Of a stretch of 64,000 nt of DNA, positions 35,794 to 44,164 are shown piece after piece (the stretch's first letter is position 1; every line of letters begins with the position of its first letter). A program made the translations under genes and the position numbers. Origin of the DNA: JAAFHB01 sp963675995 (GTDB lineage: Bacteria > Bacteroidota > Bacteroidia > Bacteroidales > Prolixibacteraceae). The stretch covers positions 682,001 through 746,000 of the forward strand of contig CAXXIY010000001.1 of assembly GCA_963675995.2 (NCBI GenBank). Reading direction: 5' to 3'. Under the pieces are notes generated by a model. That model was not told the origin of the DNA. It saw nothing but the letters and a program-made list of their open reading frames with translations, and made no database searches.

Positions 35794-36000
35794 ATGACGC
35801 AAAGGTTACGAATTAACTGGATAGCGCATAAATGTATTTCATGCCAGGCATGTTTACTGGTTTGCCCATCTGAAGCCCTGCATCTTCATGAAGGGAAAGT
35901 GTCGTTTGATGGCAGTAAATGTGACTCATCATATTTTTGTATTCAGGTATGCTTTACAGATGCTTTGGAAAAGACAGACATCAGGATTGGCAATGAATAA
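35794..36000 (+). CDS. Ferredoxin-type 4Fe-4S protein with one altered cluster
   Basis: A 68-residue two-cluster ferredoxin. The first motif is intact, CISCQACLLVCP (C14, C17, C20, C24). In the second (C43, C49, C53) the position three after C43 is Ser46 instead of Cys, so this cluster has only three motif cysteines here and may be a 3Fe-4S or be lost. It is probably an electron donor for the metallocluster proteins encoded beside it. Confidence 0.85.
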   Translation: MTQRLRINWIAHKCISCQACLLVCPSEALHLHEGKVSFDGSKCDSSYFCIQVCFTDALEKTDIRIGNE

Positions 36001-36083
36001 CCACCTGCTGAATTCAGGCCGATTAAGAAAATAGATCATTACGACAATTTATTGTCCCTGCAACGTATAGGCAGATCCAAAAT

Positions 36084-36884
36084 ATGAAAATCGTTACACT
36101 AATTGAGAACCTGGTTTATAAGAAGGGATTGGTTGCTGAACATGGTTTATCAATTTATTTAGAAACTGATAATAAAAAAATCCTTTTTGATGTGGGTCAA
36201 AGTGGATTGTTTCTCAAAAATGCCAAAACACTCGGGATATCTATTAAAGATATCGACTCGCTTGTTTTGTCGCATGGACATTATGATCATACCGGAGGTT
36301 TATACCCATTTCTGGAAATTAACAGCAAAGCAAAAGTGTATGCAAAAAATCAGCTGTTTATCCCGAAGTACAGTGGACGCAACCGTTTTACAGGAACTTT
36401 ATTCAACAAAGAACTCCTGAAAAACAGGTTGGTTAACGTGGATATCATTACAGAAATAGCTGAAAACATTTTTTTAATTCCCGAAATTGATATTCGTGAT
36501 TCAAGCGACACCCATTTTAAAGGAATGAATAAAAGAGTAAACAACAAATTTATTCCTGATGAGTTTGATGATGAATTATTTATGGTGATAAAACAACATG
36601 ATAAAATTAATATTATCACTGCATGCTCGCACCGGGGAATAACCAATATTTGCAACGCTGCTACTGAATATTTTGAGGTTCCGGTTGGTTTAATTCTTGG
36701 GGGATTCCATATGAAAGATTGTCCTGCTGAGCAATTTGCTCAAAATATGGAATATTTCAGAACACTGAAACCCGTTTCAATCGGAGTGTGTCACTGTACG
36801 GGCATCGAAAAATATGCAGAAATGTACCATGATTGCGAATCGCACCTGTTTTACAACCGGGTAGGAGACGAGATCATTATTTAG
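36084..36884 (+). CDS. MBL-fold metallo-hydrolase
   Basis: A 266-residue metallo-beta-lactamase-fold protein with SHGHYDHTGG (H64, H66, D68, H69), TACSHRGITN and GGFH as further metal or substrate residues. It resembles the group annotated near 7,8-dihydropterin-6-methyl phosphate hydrolases. Such MBL genes recur near NifX/DUF134 genes; reaction unknown. Its stop overlaps the end of the convergent transposase-like gene by 4 bases. Confidence 0.88.
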   Translation: MKIVTLIENLVYKKGLVAEHGLSIYLETDNKKILFDVGQSGLFLKNAKTLGISIKDIDSLVLSHGHYDHTGGLYPFLEINSKAKVYAKNQLFIPKYSGRNRFTGTLFNKELLKNRLVNVDIITEIAENIFLIPEIDIRDSSDTHFKGMNKRVNNKFIPDEFDDELFMVIKQHDKINIITACSHRGITNICNAATEYFEVPVGLILGGFHMKDCPAEQFAQNMEYFRTLKPVSIGVCHCTGIEKYAEMYHDCESHLFYNRVGDEIII

Positions 36885-37315
36885 CTTGTTAAAATCTTTT
36901 CAATCGAACTACGCTCTTTAAATGAAAGGGTATCCATATCACCCAGCGCATGTTCAATTTTGGTTTTAAAGTTCCAGCAGGTCATCTGACGCAACGAGAG
37001 ACGCCGGCCAAACTCGTAGGATGACAGGTTCTCCTTCCCCTTACAAATATTATAAGCAATATAAAAAGCCTTACTGATGGGAAATTTAACCCCATGAAAA
37101 ACTGTCCCATTGGTTGCTGTTTCTTTTGATTTGCACTTCGTACAGCGACGTGAAAATGGTTCCTTACCGGCACAGGAATTTGTATTGCCACATTTCTTAC
37201 AAACAAATCCATTTGCCCATTTAATTTCTGCCAGAAACTCGAGACATTTTTCGTCACTTCGAAACATCTCCTCAAGTTGCTCAGGACTAAGGTTATTATT
37301 AAAAATGGCTCCCAT
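36881..37315 (-). CDS. Stand-alone IS1595-type transposase zinc-ribbon protein
   Basis: A 144-residue protein with the N-terminal zinc ribbon of IS1595/ISXO2 transposases (C39, C42, C58, C61; KCGNTNSC and RRCTKCKS) and the following helix-turn-helix region. The DDE catalytic domain that should follow is absent, and the gene ends at IEKILTS. It is either a remnant or a domesticated DNA-binding protein. No terminal inverted repeats were seen. A TATCTTTG box (37342-37335) on this strand resembles its -7 element. Confidence 0.7.
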   Translation of the reverse strand: MGAIFNNNLSPEQLEEMFRSDEKCLEFLAEIKWANGFVCKKCGNTNSCAGKEPFSRRCTKCKSKETATNGTVFHGVKFPISKAFYIAYNICKGKENLSSYEFGRRLSLRQMTCWNFKTKIEHALGDMDTLSFKERSSIEKILTS

Positions 37316-37349
37316 ATTCTGCTTAATGTTTCTGCAAAGATATAAAAAG

Positions 37350-37415
37350 ATAGTGATATTAAAAAGATTTAAGTGTTATTATTGCGATTCATTAAATTTC
37401 TTTTTTACCTTTGCA
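37350..37415 (+). promoter_or_regulatory. Promoter with phased direct repeats (copy B)
   Basis: It mirrors copy A at 26325: repeats starting AGTGATATTAA (37352) and AGTGTTATTAT (37372) 20 bp apart, then GCGATTCATT and a -7 box TACCTTTG (37406-37413). Confidence 0.6.
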
Positions 37416-37463
37416 ACAAAATAAAAATGAAAAGGGAAACAGTTCTGAAGTAAAATTCGCACC

Positions 37464-37895
37464 ATGAGTTTACTCGAAATCAATAAAAGGTCTTCCGATT
37501 TGGCAACCACTGGTTGTTGTCTTTCCTTTGACCAAGCAGCCAATTATGCAAAGGCACAGCGGAAAGAAGTCTGTGTTGATTTAAGAAGTGGTAGGGAAAC
37601 AGAGGTGATCAGACTTGCCAGAACTGTTGGAAAAGGTGGATTTGTTTATGGATTTGACATCTTAGAAAGATTGATCATCAAGGCGATAAGAATAGCTCAT
37701 AATCCCGGAGTAACTAATGGAAATTTCGTGAAAAGCACTCTGGAGAAAATAAAACAACTTGACGATGCCGGATTTTTAACAGTTTCAATTCTGGCAAAAT
37801 CAGCGCGTATACTAAAAGGGAAAGTAAATGTTGTACACTGGACCATTGCCGGTAAAAAACCTTTAGGCGAAGGAAGTAAGTACAATTTTGGTTAA
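37464..37895 (+). pseudogene. Decayed ArsM-like methyltransferase
   Basis: A 143-residue frame aligning to the gene at 26697 at both ends: CCLSF for CCLSC, VCVDLRSGRETEVIRLA for ICIDLGSGRGTDVLRLA (motif I broken by G to R and G to E), GFVYGFDI for GFVYGIDI, and WTIAGKKP for LTIAGKKP. The middle of the catalytic domain is missing by deletion. A truncated leader (ATG at 37427, nine codons) precedes it where copy A has the DUF6132-like gene. SAM binding is unlikely. Confidence 0.7.
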
Positions 37896-37924
37896 AAACT
37901 TATAAATCATTAAATTCTACAAAA

Positions 37925-38392
37925 ATGAAAACAATTCTTGTCTCATTAACATTAGCTTTTTCGCTACTTTTGAGTGATTGTAGCGCCGGGAATCCCTCCA
38001 AAACGAAGGATGGGACCGATAGTTCCAAATCAGGTGCCGTAATTGTTATGACAAACGAAATCTTTAAACAAAAGGTTTTCAATTATGAACTTAATAAGCA
38101 GTGGAAGTTTGAAGGTAATTTACCGGTTATTATTGACTTTTACGCCTCGTGGTGCGGACCTTGCAGGATGTTGTCGCCAAGAGTGGAAGAAATTGCCAAA
38201 GAGTATTCAGGCAAAATTGTCGTTTATAAGGTGGATACAGATGCAGAACAACAACTGGCCCAAAGCATGGGAATCTCCAGCTTACCAACCTTGCTGTTTA
38301 TTCCGGTCAAAGGACAACCAAGGGCTTCAATGGGTGCAGTGCCTAAAGAGACACTTGTGAAAGCAATCAATGAAATCTTACTGGTGAACTGA
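37925..38392 (+). CDS. Periplasmic thioredoxin lipoprotein
   Basis: A 155-residue thioredoxin with a lipoprotein-like signal; the candidate lipid cysteine is C19 in LLSDC, though D at -1 is unusual. The active site is ASWCGPC (C77, C80), with SSLPTLLFIP carrying the cis-proline. It is exported and anchored, acting on disulfides in the periplasm. It is 7 bases before the radical SAM gene. Confidence 0.9.
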   Translation: MKTILVSLTLAFSLLLSDCSAGNPSKTKDGTDSSKSGAVIVMTNEIFKQKVFNYELNKQWKFEGNLPVIIDFYASWCGPCRMLSPRVEEIAKEYSGKIVVYKVDTDAEQQLAQSMGISSLPTLLFIPVKGQPRASMGAVPKETLVKAINEILLVN

Positions 38393-38398
38393 AACGAT

Positions 38399-39724
38399 AT
38401 GTATTTTTCGAAGCATAACATATTCTCTAAAATAAAGGATTCCGACAATTTTTTCATTGTTAATCCACTCACGGGAAATGCCGATATTCTTACCCCTTCT
38501 GATGCTGAAAAGGTAAATCGGTTATTTAACAATGAGATACCTGCCGACAAAGCTTTTATAAGTGAAATGCAGGAGAAAGGTTATCTGATTGAAGAGGCTG
38601 AAGAACGTAAACTTTTCAGAACCAAATATCTTGATTTTCTCGACAACCGTGATGAAGATGAGATTCAATTGTTCTTTGTCCCCAATTACAGCTGTAATTT
38701 TGCCTGTTCCTACTGTTACCAGGATGAATATGCCCCCACAAAAGGGCATTTAAATCACGAAATTATTGATGCCTTTTTTGCTTATATCCAAAAGGAATTT
38801 GCCGGGAGAAGGAAATACATCACCGTTTTTGGTGGCGAGCCCCTGTTGAATTCATCTTACCAAAAAGAAAATATTTCTTATCTACTCCGCAAAGCAAAGG
38901 CCTCAAATCTTGAGGTATGCTTTGTGACCAATGGTTATACGCTCGTTGAGTATATGGATATCCTGAAACTGGGATCTATCCGTGAGATTCAGATTACAAT
39001 GGATGGCACGGCTTCAGTTCATAACAACCGTCGCTTCTTAAAAGGAGGTGCAGGAACTTTCGACAAAATTGTTGAAGGAGTTGATGCCTGCCTTGCAAAC
39101 CACCTTACGGTTAATTTAAGAATGGTAATCGACAAGGAGAACATCGAAAATCTTACCGATTTAGCGCAGTTTGCCATTGACAAAGGCTGGACCTCAACAC
39201 CTTACTTTAAAACTCAGATCGGTCGAAATTATGAGTTGCACCATTGCCAATCTGCTGTTGATAAATTATACAGCCGAATCTCACTCTATGAGAAATTATA
39301 TGAATTAACTCAAATACAACCCCATATTCTGGAATTTTATCAGCCGGCTTATTCCATCTCAAAATTTCTTGCTCAAAACGGTTCACTCCCCGACCCATTA
39401 TTTGACTCCTGCCCGGCCTGCAAAACAGAATGGGCGTTCGATTATACAGGCAAAATCTATTCCTGCACCGCCACAGTGGGAAAAGATGATGAATCGCTGG
39501 GAACCTTTTACCCCCAGATCAGCCGAACCGATGAGATCATTGACCAATGGGAATCGCGCGATGTTACGACTATTCCGGAATGTAAGACGTGTTCCGTACA
39601 ATTAGCCTGCGGGGGAGGATGTGGATCTGTGGCCAAAAATAAAAACGGTACCATTTGCTCTACCGATTGCCGACCTGTAAAAGAGCTACTCGAACTGGGT
39701 TTTGCCGCTTATTTTACTGATTAA
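38399..39724 (+). CDS. Radical SAM/SPASM enzyme, peptide-maturase type
   Basis: A 441-residue enzyme. The radical SAM motif CNFACSYC gives C99, C103, C106, with NYS before and QDEY after. GGEPLL and FVTNGY follow. The C-terminal SPASM part has CPACKTEW, CTAT, CKTC, CGGGCG and CSTDC for auxiliary clusters. The first about 90 residues resemble a PqqD-like leader-binding region (inference from shape). It sits between two thioredoxin genes and just before the Trx-TrxR fusion; no obvious precursor peptide is adjacent, so the substrate is unknown. Confidence 0.85.
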   Translation: MYFSKHNIFSKIKDSDNFFIVNPLTGNADILTPSDAEKVNRLFNNEIPADKAFISEMQEKGYLIEEAEERKLFRTKYLDFLDNRDEDEIQLFFVPNYSCNFACSYCYQDEYAPTKGHLNHEIIDAFFAYIQKEFAGRRKYITVFGGEPLLNSSYQKENISYLLRKAKASNLEVCFVTNGYTLVEYMDILKLGSIREIQITMDGTASVHNNRRFLKGGAGTFDKIVEGVDACLANHLTVNLRMVIDKENIENLTDLAQFAIDKGWTSTPYFKTQIGRNYELHHCQSAVDKLYSRISLYEKLYELTQIQPHILEFYQPAYSISKFLAQNGSLPDPLFDSCPACKTEWAFDYTGKIYSCTATVGKDDESLGTFYPQISRTDEIIDQWESRDVTTIPECKTCSVQLACGGGCGSVAKNKNGTICSTDCRPVKELLELGFAAYFTD

Positions 39725-39754
39725 CTAAATTTTCAAATATTAAAAAATGATATT

Positions 39755-41023
39755 ATGACTGAAATTACATCTACCGAATTTGAGAAAGAGGTATTAACAG
39801 GAGGAAAAGTTGTACTTGACTTTTATTCATCCGAATGTCCTCCGTGTGAGGCTTTAGCCCCAAAATTTGAATCACTGGCCAAATTATATGGCAATGACAT
39901 TAAGTTCTTGAAGATTTTCCGCCAGAAAAACCGTGAACTAGCCGATCAGTTGAAGGTAAAATCCTCACCTACCCTTTTGTTCTTTGATAACGGCAAGGTG
40001 GTTGGAGAGGTACTGACGGGTGGAATAAAGCGGAAAGACATCATTACCAACCTGAACAAACTCATTTCTTCAGAAAAGGTGGCAACCATAAATGAAAAAA
40101 TAAAACCAAGTGTAACCGAATATGACGTAATGATTTTAGGAGCTGGTCCGGGTGGACTTACAGCCGGACTTTATCTCTGCCAGGCTAAAATAAATACAGT
40201 GCTGATCGATATTGCATTACCCGGCGGTCATGTAGCTACTACCCATGAAGTCTCCAACTATCCGGGGTTTATTGAGCCTCAGGCCGGTTATATGCTTTCA
40301 CATAATATGTCGGAGCAGACCAAACTTTGCGGAACGGCCTATAAGGTTGCAGTGGATGTATCGAAGGTTGACCTTGATAAAAGAGAGGTAATCCTTGATG
40401 AATTCGAAACTGTAAAAGCAAAAAAGATCATTATTGCAACAGGAACGTCACCCAATCTGATGGGAATCCCAGGAGAACGGGAATTGAAAGGTAAAGGAAT
40501 ATCCTATTGTGCAACGTGCGACGCCAAATATTATGGAGATAAGGAGGTCGTCGTTATCGGTGGTGGTAATTCAGCCGTGGAGGAATCCGATTTTATCTCA
40601 AAATTCGCAAGCAAAATTACACTTGTGCACCAGTTTGATGCACTTACAGCCAATAAAACAGCCCAGGAAAAGTTGCTCTCCAATCCCAAAATCACCACAA
40701 TGCTGGAGCATGAACCACGGTCCTTCAAACGTGATGGTGATAAAGTCATTACAGAAGTGGAAGATCTTAAAACAAAGCAGCTAAAAACGTTAGAGAGCGA
40801 CGGAGTGTTTATCTTCATAGGAATGAAACCAAATGTTCAGTTGTTTAAAGATAAACTTACACTCGATCAGTGGGGTTATATTAAAACCGATGAAGATATG
40901 CGGACCAATCTTCCTAACGTGTTTGCGGTTGGTGATGTGATCAGTAAAAAATACAGGCAGATTACGACTGCTGTTGCTGATGGCACGATCGCAGCGATAG
41001 CAATTGCCAAAGAGTTAAACTGA
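39755..41023 (+). CDS. Thioredoxin-thioredoxin reductase fusion (Trx first)
   Basis: A 422-residue fusion. Residues about 1-105 are a thioredoxin with active site ECPPC (C28, C31) and SSPTLLFF. Residues about 122-422 are an FAD/NADPH thioredoxin reductase with ILGAGPGGLTAGLYL, CATC (C252, C255) and GDV near the end. The known fusions usually place the thioredoxin at the C-terminus, so this order is unusual. It should reduce its own thioredoxin with NADPH, and is co-directional with the radical SAM gene. Confidence 0.9.
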   Translation: MTEITSTEFEKEVLTGGKVVLDFYSSECPPCEALAPKFESLAKLYGNDIKFLKIFRQKNRELADQLKVKSSPTLLFFDNGKVVGEVLTGGIKRKDIITNLNKLISSEKVATINEKIKPSVTEYDVMILGAGPGGLTAGLYLCQAKINTVLIDIALPGGHVATTHEVSNYPGFIEPQAGYMLSHNMSEQTKLCGTAYKVAVDVSKVDLDKREVILDEFETVKAKKIIIATGTSPNLMGIPGERELKGKGISYCATCDAKYYGDKEVVVIGGGNSAVEESDFISKFASKITLVHQFDALTANKTAQEKLLSNPKITTMLEHEPRSFKRDGDKVITEVEDLKTKQLKTLESDGVFIFIGMKPNVQLFKDKLTLDQWGYIKTDEDMRTNLPNVFAVGDVISKKYRQITTAVADGTIAAIAIAKELN

Positions 41024-41034
41024 AATAAGTTGTT

Positions 41035-41880
41035 GTGGTAACCTTTATTTTAATCCTTTTTGCAGGGGCGCTTTTTGCCGGATTTATAGGCTCGCTGACC
41101 GGTCTTGGCGGAGGGGTTGTGATTGTTCCACTTTTAACCATCGGATTTGGGGTCGACATCCGCTATGCGATTGGAGCCTCTTTAATTGGTGTAATCGCCA
41201 CTTCATCCGGCGCAGCCTCTGCCTATGTGAAAGAGGGGATCTTAAATATCCGCATAGGAATGTTTCTGGAAATTGCCACCACCTTGGGCGCAATTGCCGG
41301 GGCAGCAATCGCCTTCTATGCACCGACCCATGCAATTGCTGTAATTTTTGGCTTCGTGCTGTTATACTCGGCTGCAGTTTCCCTTAAACCTAAAAGTGAA
41401 GTATCAGATATTAATACCCGGCAGGAAAACAGATCTGACCGAATAGTTGAAATTCTGAAGGCTAAAGGGAGCTATATGACCGATACCGGCCTGAAAAATT
41501 ACACCTTGCACCATGTGACCGGAGGATTTCTGATGATGGTTCTTGCAGGAATATTGTCTGGCTTATTAGGTATTGGTTCGGGAGCTATGAAGGTTATCGC
41601 TATGGATTCTATTATGAAAATCCCTTTTAAAGTTTCTACAACTACCAGTAATTTTATGATTGGAGTTACAGCAGCCGCAAGTGCCGGAATTTATCTTACC
41701 CGTGGATATATTGATCCGGTGTTGTCGATGCCTGTAATGCTGGGAGTTTTAATTGGTTCTCTCTTTGGAGCAAGGATACTCATTAAGTCCAAAACGAAAA
41801 AGATTCGATTTGTCTTTGGCATAGTGGTAACCATCCTGGCATTGGAAATGATTTATAACGGAATTACAAAAAATATTTGA
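41035..41880 (+). CDS. TSUP family transporter (TauE/SafE)
   Basis: A 281-residue membrane protein with about eight segments and a TSUP signature GSLTGLGGGVVIVPLLT near the start and a second GLLGIGSGAMKVIAM. The family moves sulfite, sulfoacetate or other organosulfur anions. The start is GTG at 41035. It is followed at 1 base by a DUF1634 gene, the usual TSUP partner, so the pair may export or import a sulfur oxyanion. Confidence 0.9.
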   Translation: MVTFILILFAGALFAGFIGSLTGLGGGVVIVPLLTIGFGVDIRYAIGASLIGVIATSSGAASAYVKEGILNIRIGMFLEIATTLGAIAGAAIAFYAPTHAIAVIFGFVLLYSAAVSLKPKSEVSDINTRQENRSDRIVEILKAKGSYMTDTGLKNYTLHHVTGGFLMMVLAGILSGLLGIGSGAMKVIAMDSIMKIPFKVSTTTSNFMIGVTAAASAGIYLTRGYIDPVLSMPVMLGVLIGSLFGARILIKSKTKKIRFVFGIVVTILALEMIYNGITKNI

Positions 41881-41881
41881 C

Positions 41882-42277
41882 ATGATCCTAAATCTGAAAC
41901 GATGGAACGATGGACGCATGAGGGATATGATGGGGTCCATATTACGTTATGGGGTGTTGTCGGCCGCCCTAATGGTGATAATCGGAGGAGTCTTGTTTTT
42001 TATACAGCATCCAAAAGAATTTTTTGATTACACCACTTTTAAGGGTGAACCACCCCGTTTCCGGAAAGTACAACTCATCGTTCAGGATGCGTTGAATTTC
42101 CGGGGACGGGATGTGATTCAACTTGGACTTTTGGTGTTAATTGCCACACCTGTTGCACGGGTTATTTTTTCATTACTCGGGTTTCTTTTCGAAAAGGATT
42201 GGATCTATGTGGGGATTACTCTTCTAGTTTTGATAATTCTTTTTGTCAGTTTATTTAGTAACTATATAGCTCTTTAA
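41882..42277 (+). CDS. DUF1634 membrane protein, TSUP partner
   Basis: A 131-residue protein with three hydrophobic segments: RYGVLSAALMVIIGGVLFF, GRDVIQLGLLVLIATPVARV and a last one at the C-terminus. DUF1634 proteins occur beside TSUP transporters in many bacteria and may act as a subunit. It starts 1 base after the TSUP gene and is convergent with the DUF2202 gene. Confidence 0.85.
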   Translation: MILNLKRWNDGRMRDMMGSILRYGVLSAALMVIIGGVLFFIQHPKEFFDYTTFKGEPPRFRKVQLIVQDALNFRGRDVIQLGLLVLIATPVARVIFSLLGFLFEKDWIYVGITLLVLIILFVSLFSNYIAL

Positions 42278-42343
42278 GTCTCATTTATTTCGTTCAGTTC
42301 ATTCGATAGTGATAATTTTGAATCAACCTACCTTAATTACCTT

Positions 42344-43129
42344 TTAAATTTTGCAGGTTCCACCTCCTTGATTTCCCTGGCCATTTTGACCATTACTATT
42401 TCCGTAACCGCTTCCATTCATTCTGTATTGCTTCCCCTTTTCCATTGATGAATTAACGATCAGATCATATTCTGCCTGGCTTAGATAAATTGGACTATAA
42501 ACGATCCCAAGTGTTGTAAGCTGACGATTAAAGGCTCTTAAATGATTACGTGAGCCTTTGACCAGGTTTTCAAATACTAAGATTACGTTTGAGTTTGTGG
42601 CAGTACTAAGGGATAGGTTGAGATCCTTAATATCCATTTCTTCAATCAAAGCTCCGGTCTTATAGGCTTCTGCAATAGCTGCTGAACCAACATTGACTAA
42701 TTTGGTGTAGAGTGCCTGAACTTCCGCATTTGCAAAGATCCCCGGCTCACCAATTGATGCATCTGCCCCATAAGTTGTCAGAAGGAGAACTATCGCATTC
42801 AGGTGATTACTCTCCGCTGCTGCGATATTTGAAAATATTGTACTATTCCATTTCTGATTAAGTGCCGTATAAACGTCACGGGCTAATTTTTCCTCCTCTT
42901 TCATTTTCAGCAGCGAGGCTAGGTCACTATCGGTTAAAGAAGAAGTTTTAACCATCGCCGATTTTAAATTGGTCTCAATCACCGAAGTCGTTCCATCAGC
43001 TAATACATTTAAAAGACTGTTATATTGCGCATTATCATTATTCATGTTTTCTTTTTGGCAAGAAGAGAATGCCAAGGAGGAAGCAAACAAAATACCAATC
43101 AATACTAAAGTTTTCATTTTTGTTTTCAT
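42344..43129 (-). CDS. DUF2202 lipoprotein (ferritin-like)
   Basis: A 261-residue lipoprotein (lipid cysteine C24 in FSSC). The DUF2202 core, KMKEEEKLARDVY, FSNIAAAESNHLNAI and LVKGSRNHLRAF, supplies Glu and His residues of a ferritin-like four-helix fold, so it may bind iron or another metal. The end is Gly/Asn-rich (GYGNSNGQNGQGNQG). It is part of a minus-strand set with the CpxP-like and ECF sigma genes. Confidence 0.85.
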   Translation of the reverse strand: MKTKMKTLVLIGILFASSLAFSSCQKENMNNDNAQYNSLLNVLADGTTSVIETNLKSAMVKTSSLTDSDLASLLKMKEEEKLARDVYTALNQKWNSTIFSNIAAAESNHLNAIVLLLTTYGADASIGEPGIFANAEVQALYTKLVNVGSAAIAEAYKTGALIEEMDIKDLNLSLSTATNSNVILVFENLVKGSRNHLRAFNRQLTTLGIVYSPIYLSQAEYDLIVNSSMEKGKQYRMNGSGYGNSNGQNGQGNQGGGTCKI

Positions 43130-43267
43130 TTTTTTTGAATTTTTATTAAAAATTGAACATAACTATTCCATTCAATTGTCGCAACAGGCGCTAAACAATT
43201 GGCATTTAATTAGATATAATAAATAGGTGTGAGCTTTGTGCTTTAATTACACATGAATGTGTGGTAT

Positions 43268-43573
43268 TTACTTTTTGGTGCAGGGTCCCGAATTATTGCA
43301 AACCCCCTTCTGATTGGCACCAGCACCGTTTTTCCCTTTGCATATTCCCTGTCCGCATCCGTTACAGTTTCCATTTTTTGCACCCTTACCGGGGCTGCGG
43401 TTTTCGTAAGTGTCGCAGATCCCATTTTTGTTATTATCGACAAAAGAAGCACACTTGTTTGTTCCATTGCAGCCTCTATTACAGCTTCCCCTTCCGCCCG
43501 TTGAATTCTGTGCAGATGCAAAGATAGTTACTACTACCAGAGCTAATCCCGTTAAAAAAAGTTTTGTTTTCAT
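43268..43573 (-). CDS. Secreted cysteine-rich small protein
   Basis: A 101-residue protein with a signal peptide (about 1-21, FASA). The mature part has nine cysteines among Gly, Asn and Lys, plus a DNNKNGICD stretch like a calcium-binding loop. I do not recognise the family; the composition suggests metal binding. It lies between DUF2202 and CpxP-like genes, consistent with an envelope metal-stress role (inference). Confidence 0.75.
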   Translation of the reverse strand: MKTKLFLTGLALVVVTIFASAQNSTGGRGSCNRGCNGTNKCASFVDNNKNGICDTYENRSPGKGAKNGNCNGCGQGICKGKNGAGANQKGVCNNSGPCTKK

Positions 43574-43600
43574 GTTCCTAAAATTTTAAATAGTTGTAAG

Positions 43601-44152
43601 TCAATTTCTAAATTGCCTGCCATGTTGCCACCTTTGGGGTCCGCCACTACCGGAGAATCCCATGGGTGCATCGTTGGTAAACATCTCTTCGAACAATTTT
43701 TCGAGTTTTTGTTTCTGTTCCGGATTGCAAAAGCTTTTAATGTCGAGGTAATAGCTGTAAGTGATCTTTTTCAGACTACTATGTAAATGACCGATTGAAT
43801 CGGAAAGTTCATTTAGCCTCGTGGTATCACTTTTTTCTGCCGACATTTCAAGTAGCATTTGTCTCCGTATTTGGGCTAATTCGTTGGTAATCTTCCGTGC
43901 TTTTGGTCTGAAAGCAGGGTTAAGTAACCTGAATTTGTCCGCCTGTTCACTGTTTAGATTCAGCTGGTCATGGAAATAGCGTCCACTGAAACTTACAGCA
44001 TCGGCCTCAAGTGTTTTTTCTGAAGCCTGATTCACTTCAACTTTATTGGATTGTTTCTGATGATAAACAATGGTCAGTAATGTTGAAATATTCATTAATG
44101 CAAGTGCCACAATTGCCCATGTCAAAAGGCTCTGTTTAGTCTCTGCTCTCAT
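43601..44152 (-). CDS. CpxP/Spy-like periplasmic metal sensor
   Basis: A 183-residue protein with one N-terminal membrane anchor (LLTWAIVALALMNISTLLTIVY). The helical domain has LNLNSEQADKFRLL and FCNPEQKQKLEKLF in place of the LTxxQ motifs of CpxP/Spy/ZraP. Such proteins sense metal or misfolded protein. It is 12 bases downstream of the anti-sigma gene, a frequent arrangement for envelope stress in Bacteroidota. Confidence 0.85.
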   Translation of the reverse strand: MRAETKQSLLTWAIVALALMNISTLLTIVYHQKQSNKVEVNQASEKTLEADAVSFSGRYFHDQLNLNSEQADKFRLLNPAFRPKARKITNELAQIRRQMLLEMSAEKSDTTRLNELSDSIGHLHSSLKKITYSYYLDIKSFCNPEQKQKLEKLFEEMFTNDAPMGFSGSGGPQRWQHGRQFRN

Positions 44153-44164
44153 CTTTTTCAGAAT

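Noticed and set aside
43253..43527. Two open frames opposite the secreted Cys-rich gene
   Set aside because: The minus-strand frame has a signal peptide and a regular Cys pattern; the opposite frames are shadows.
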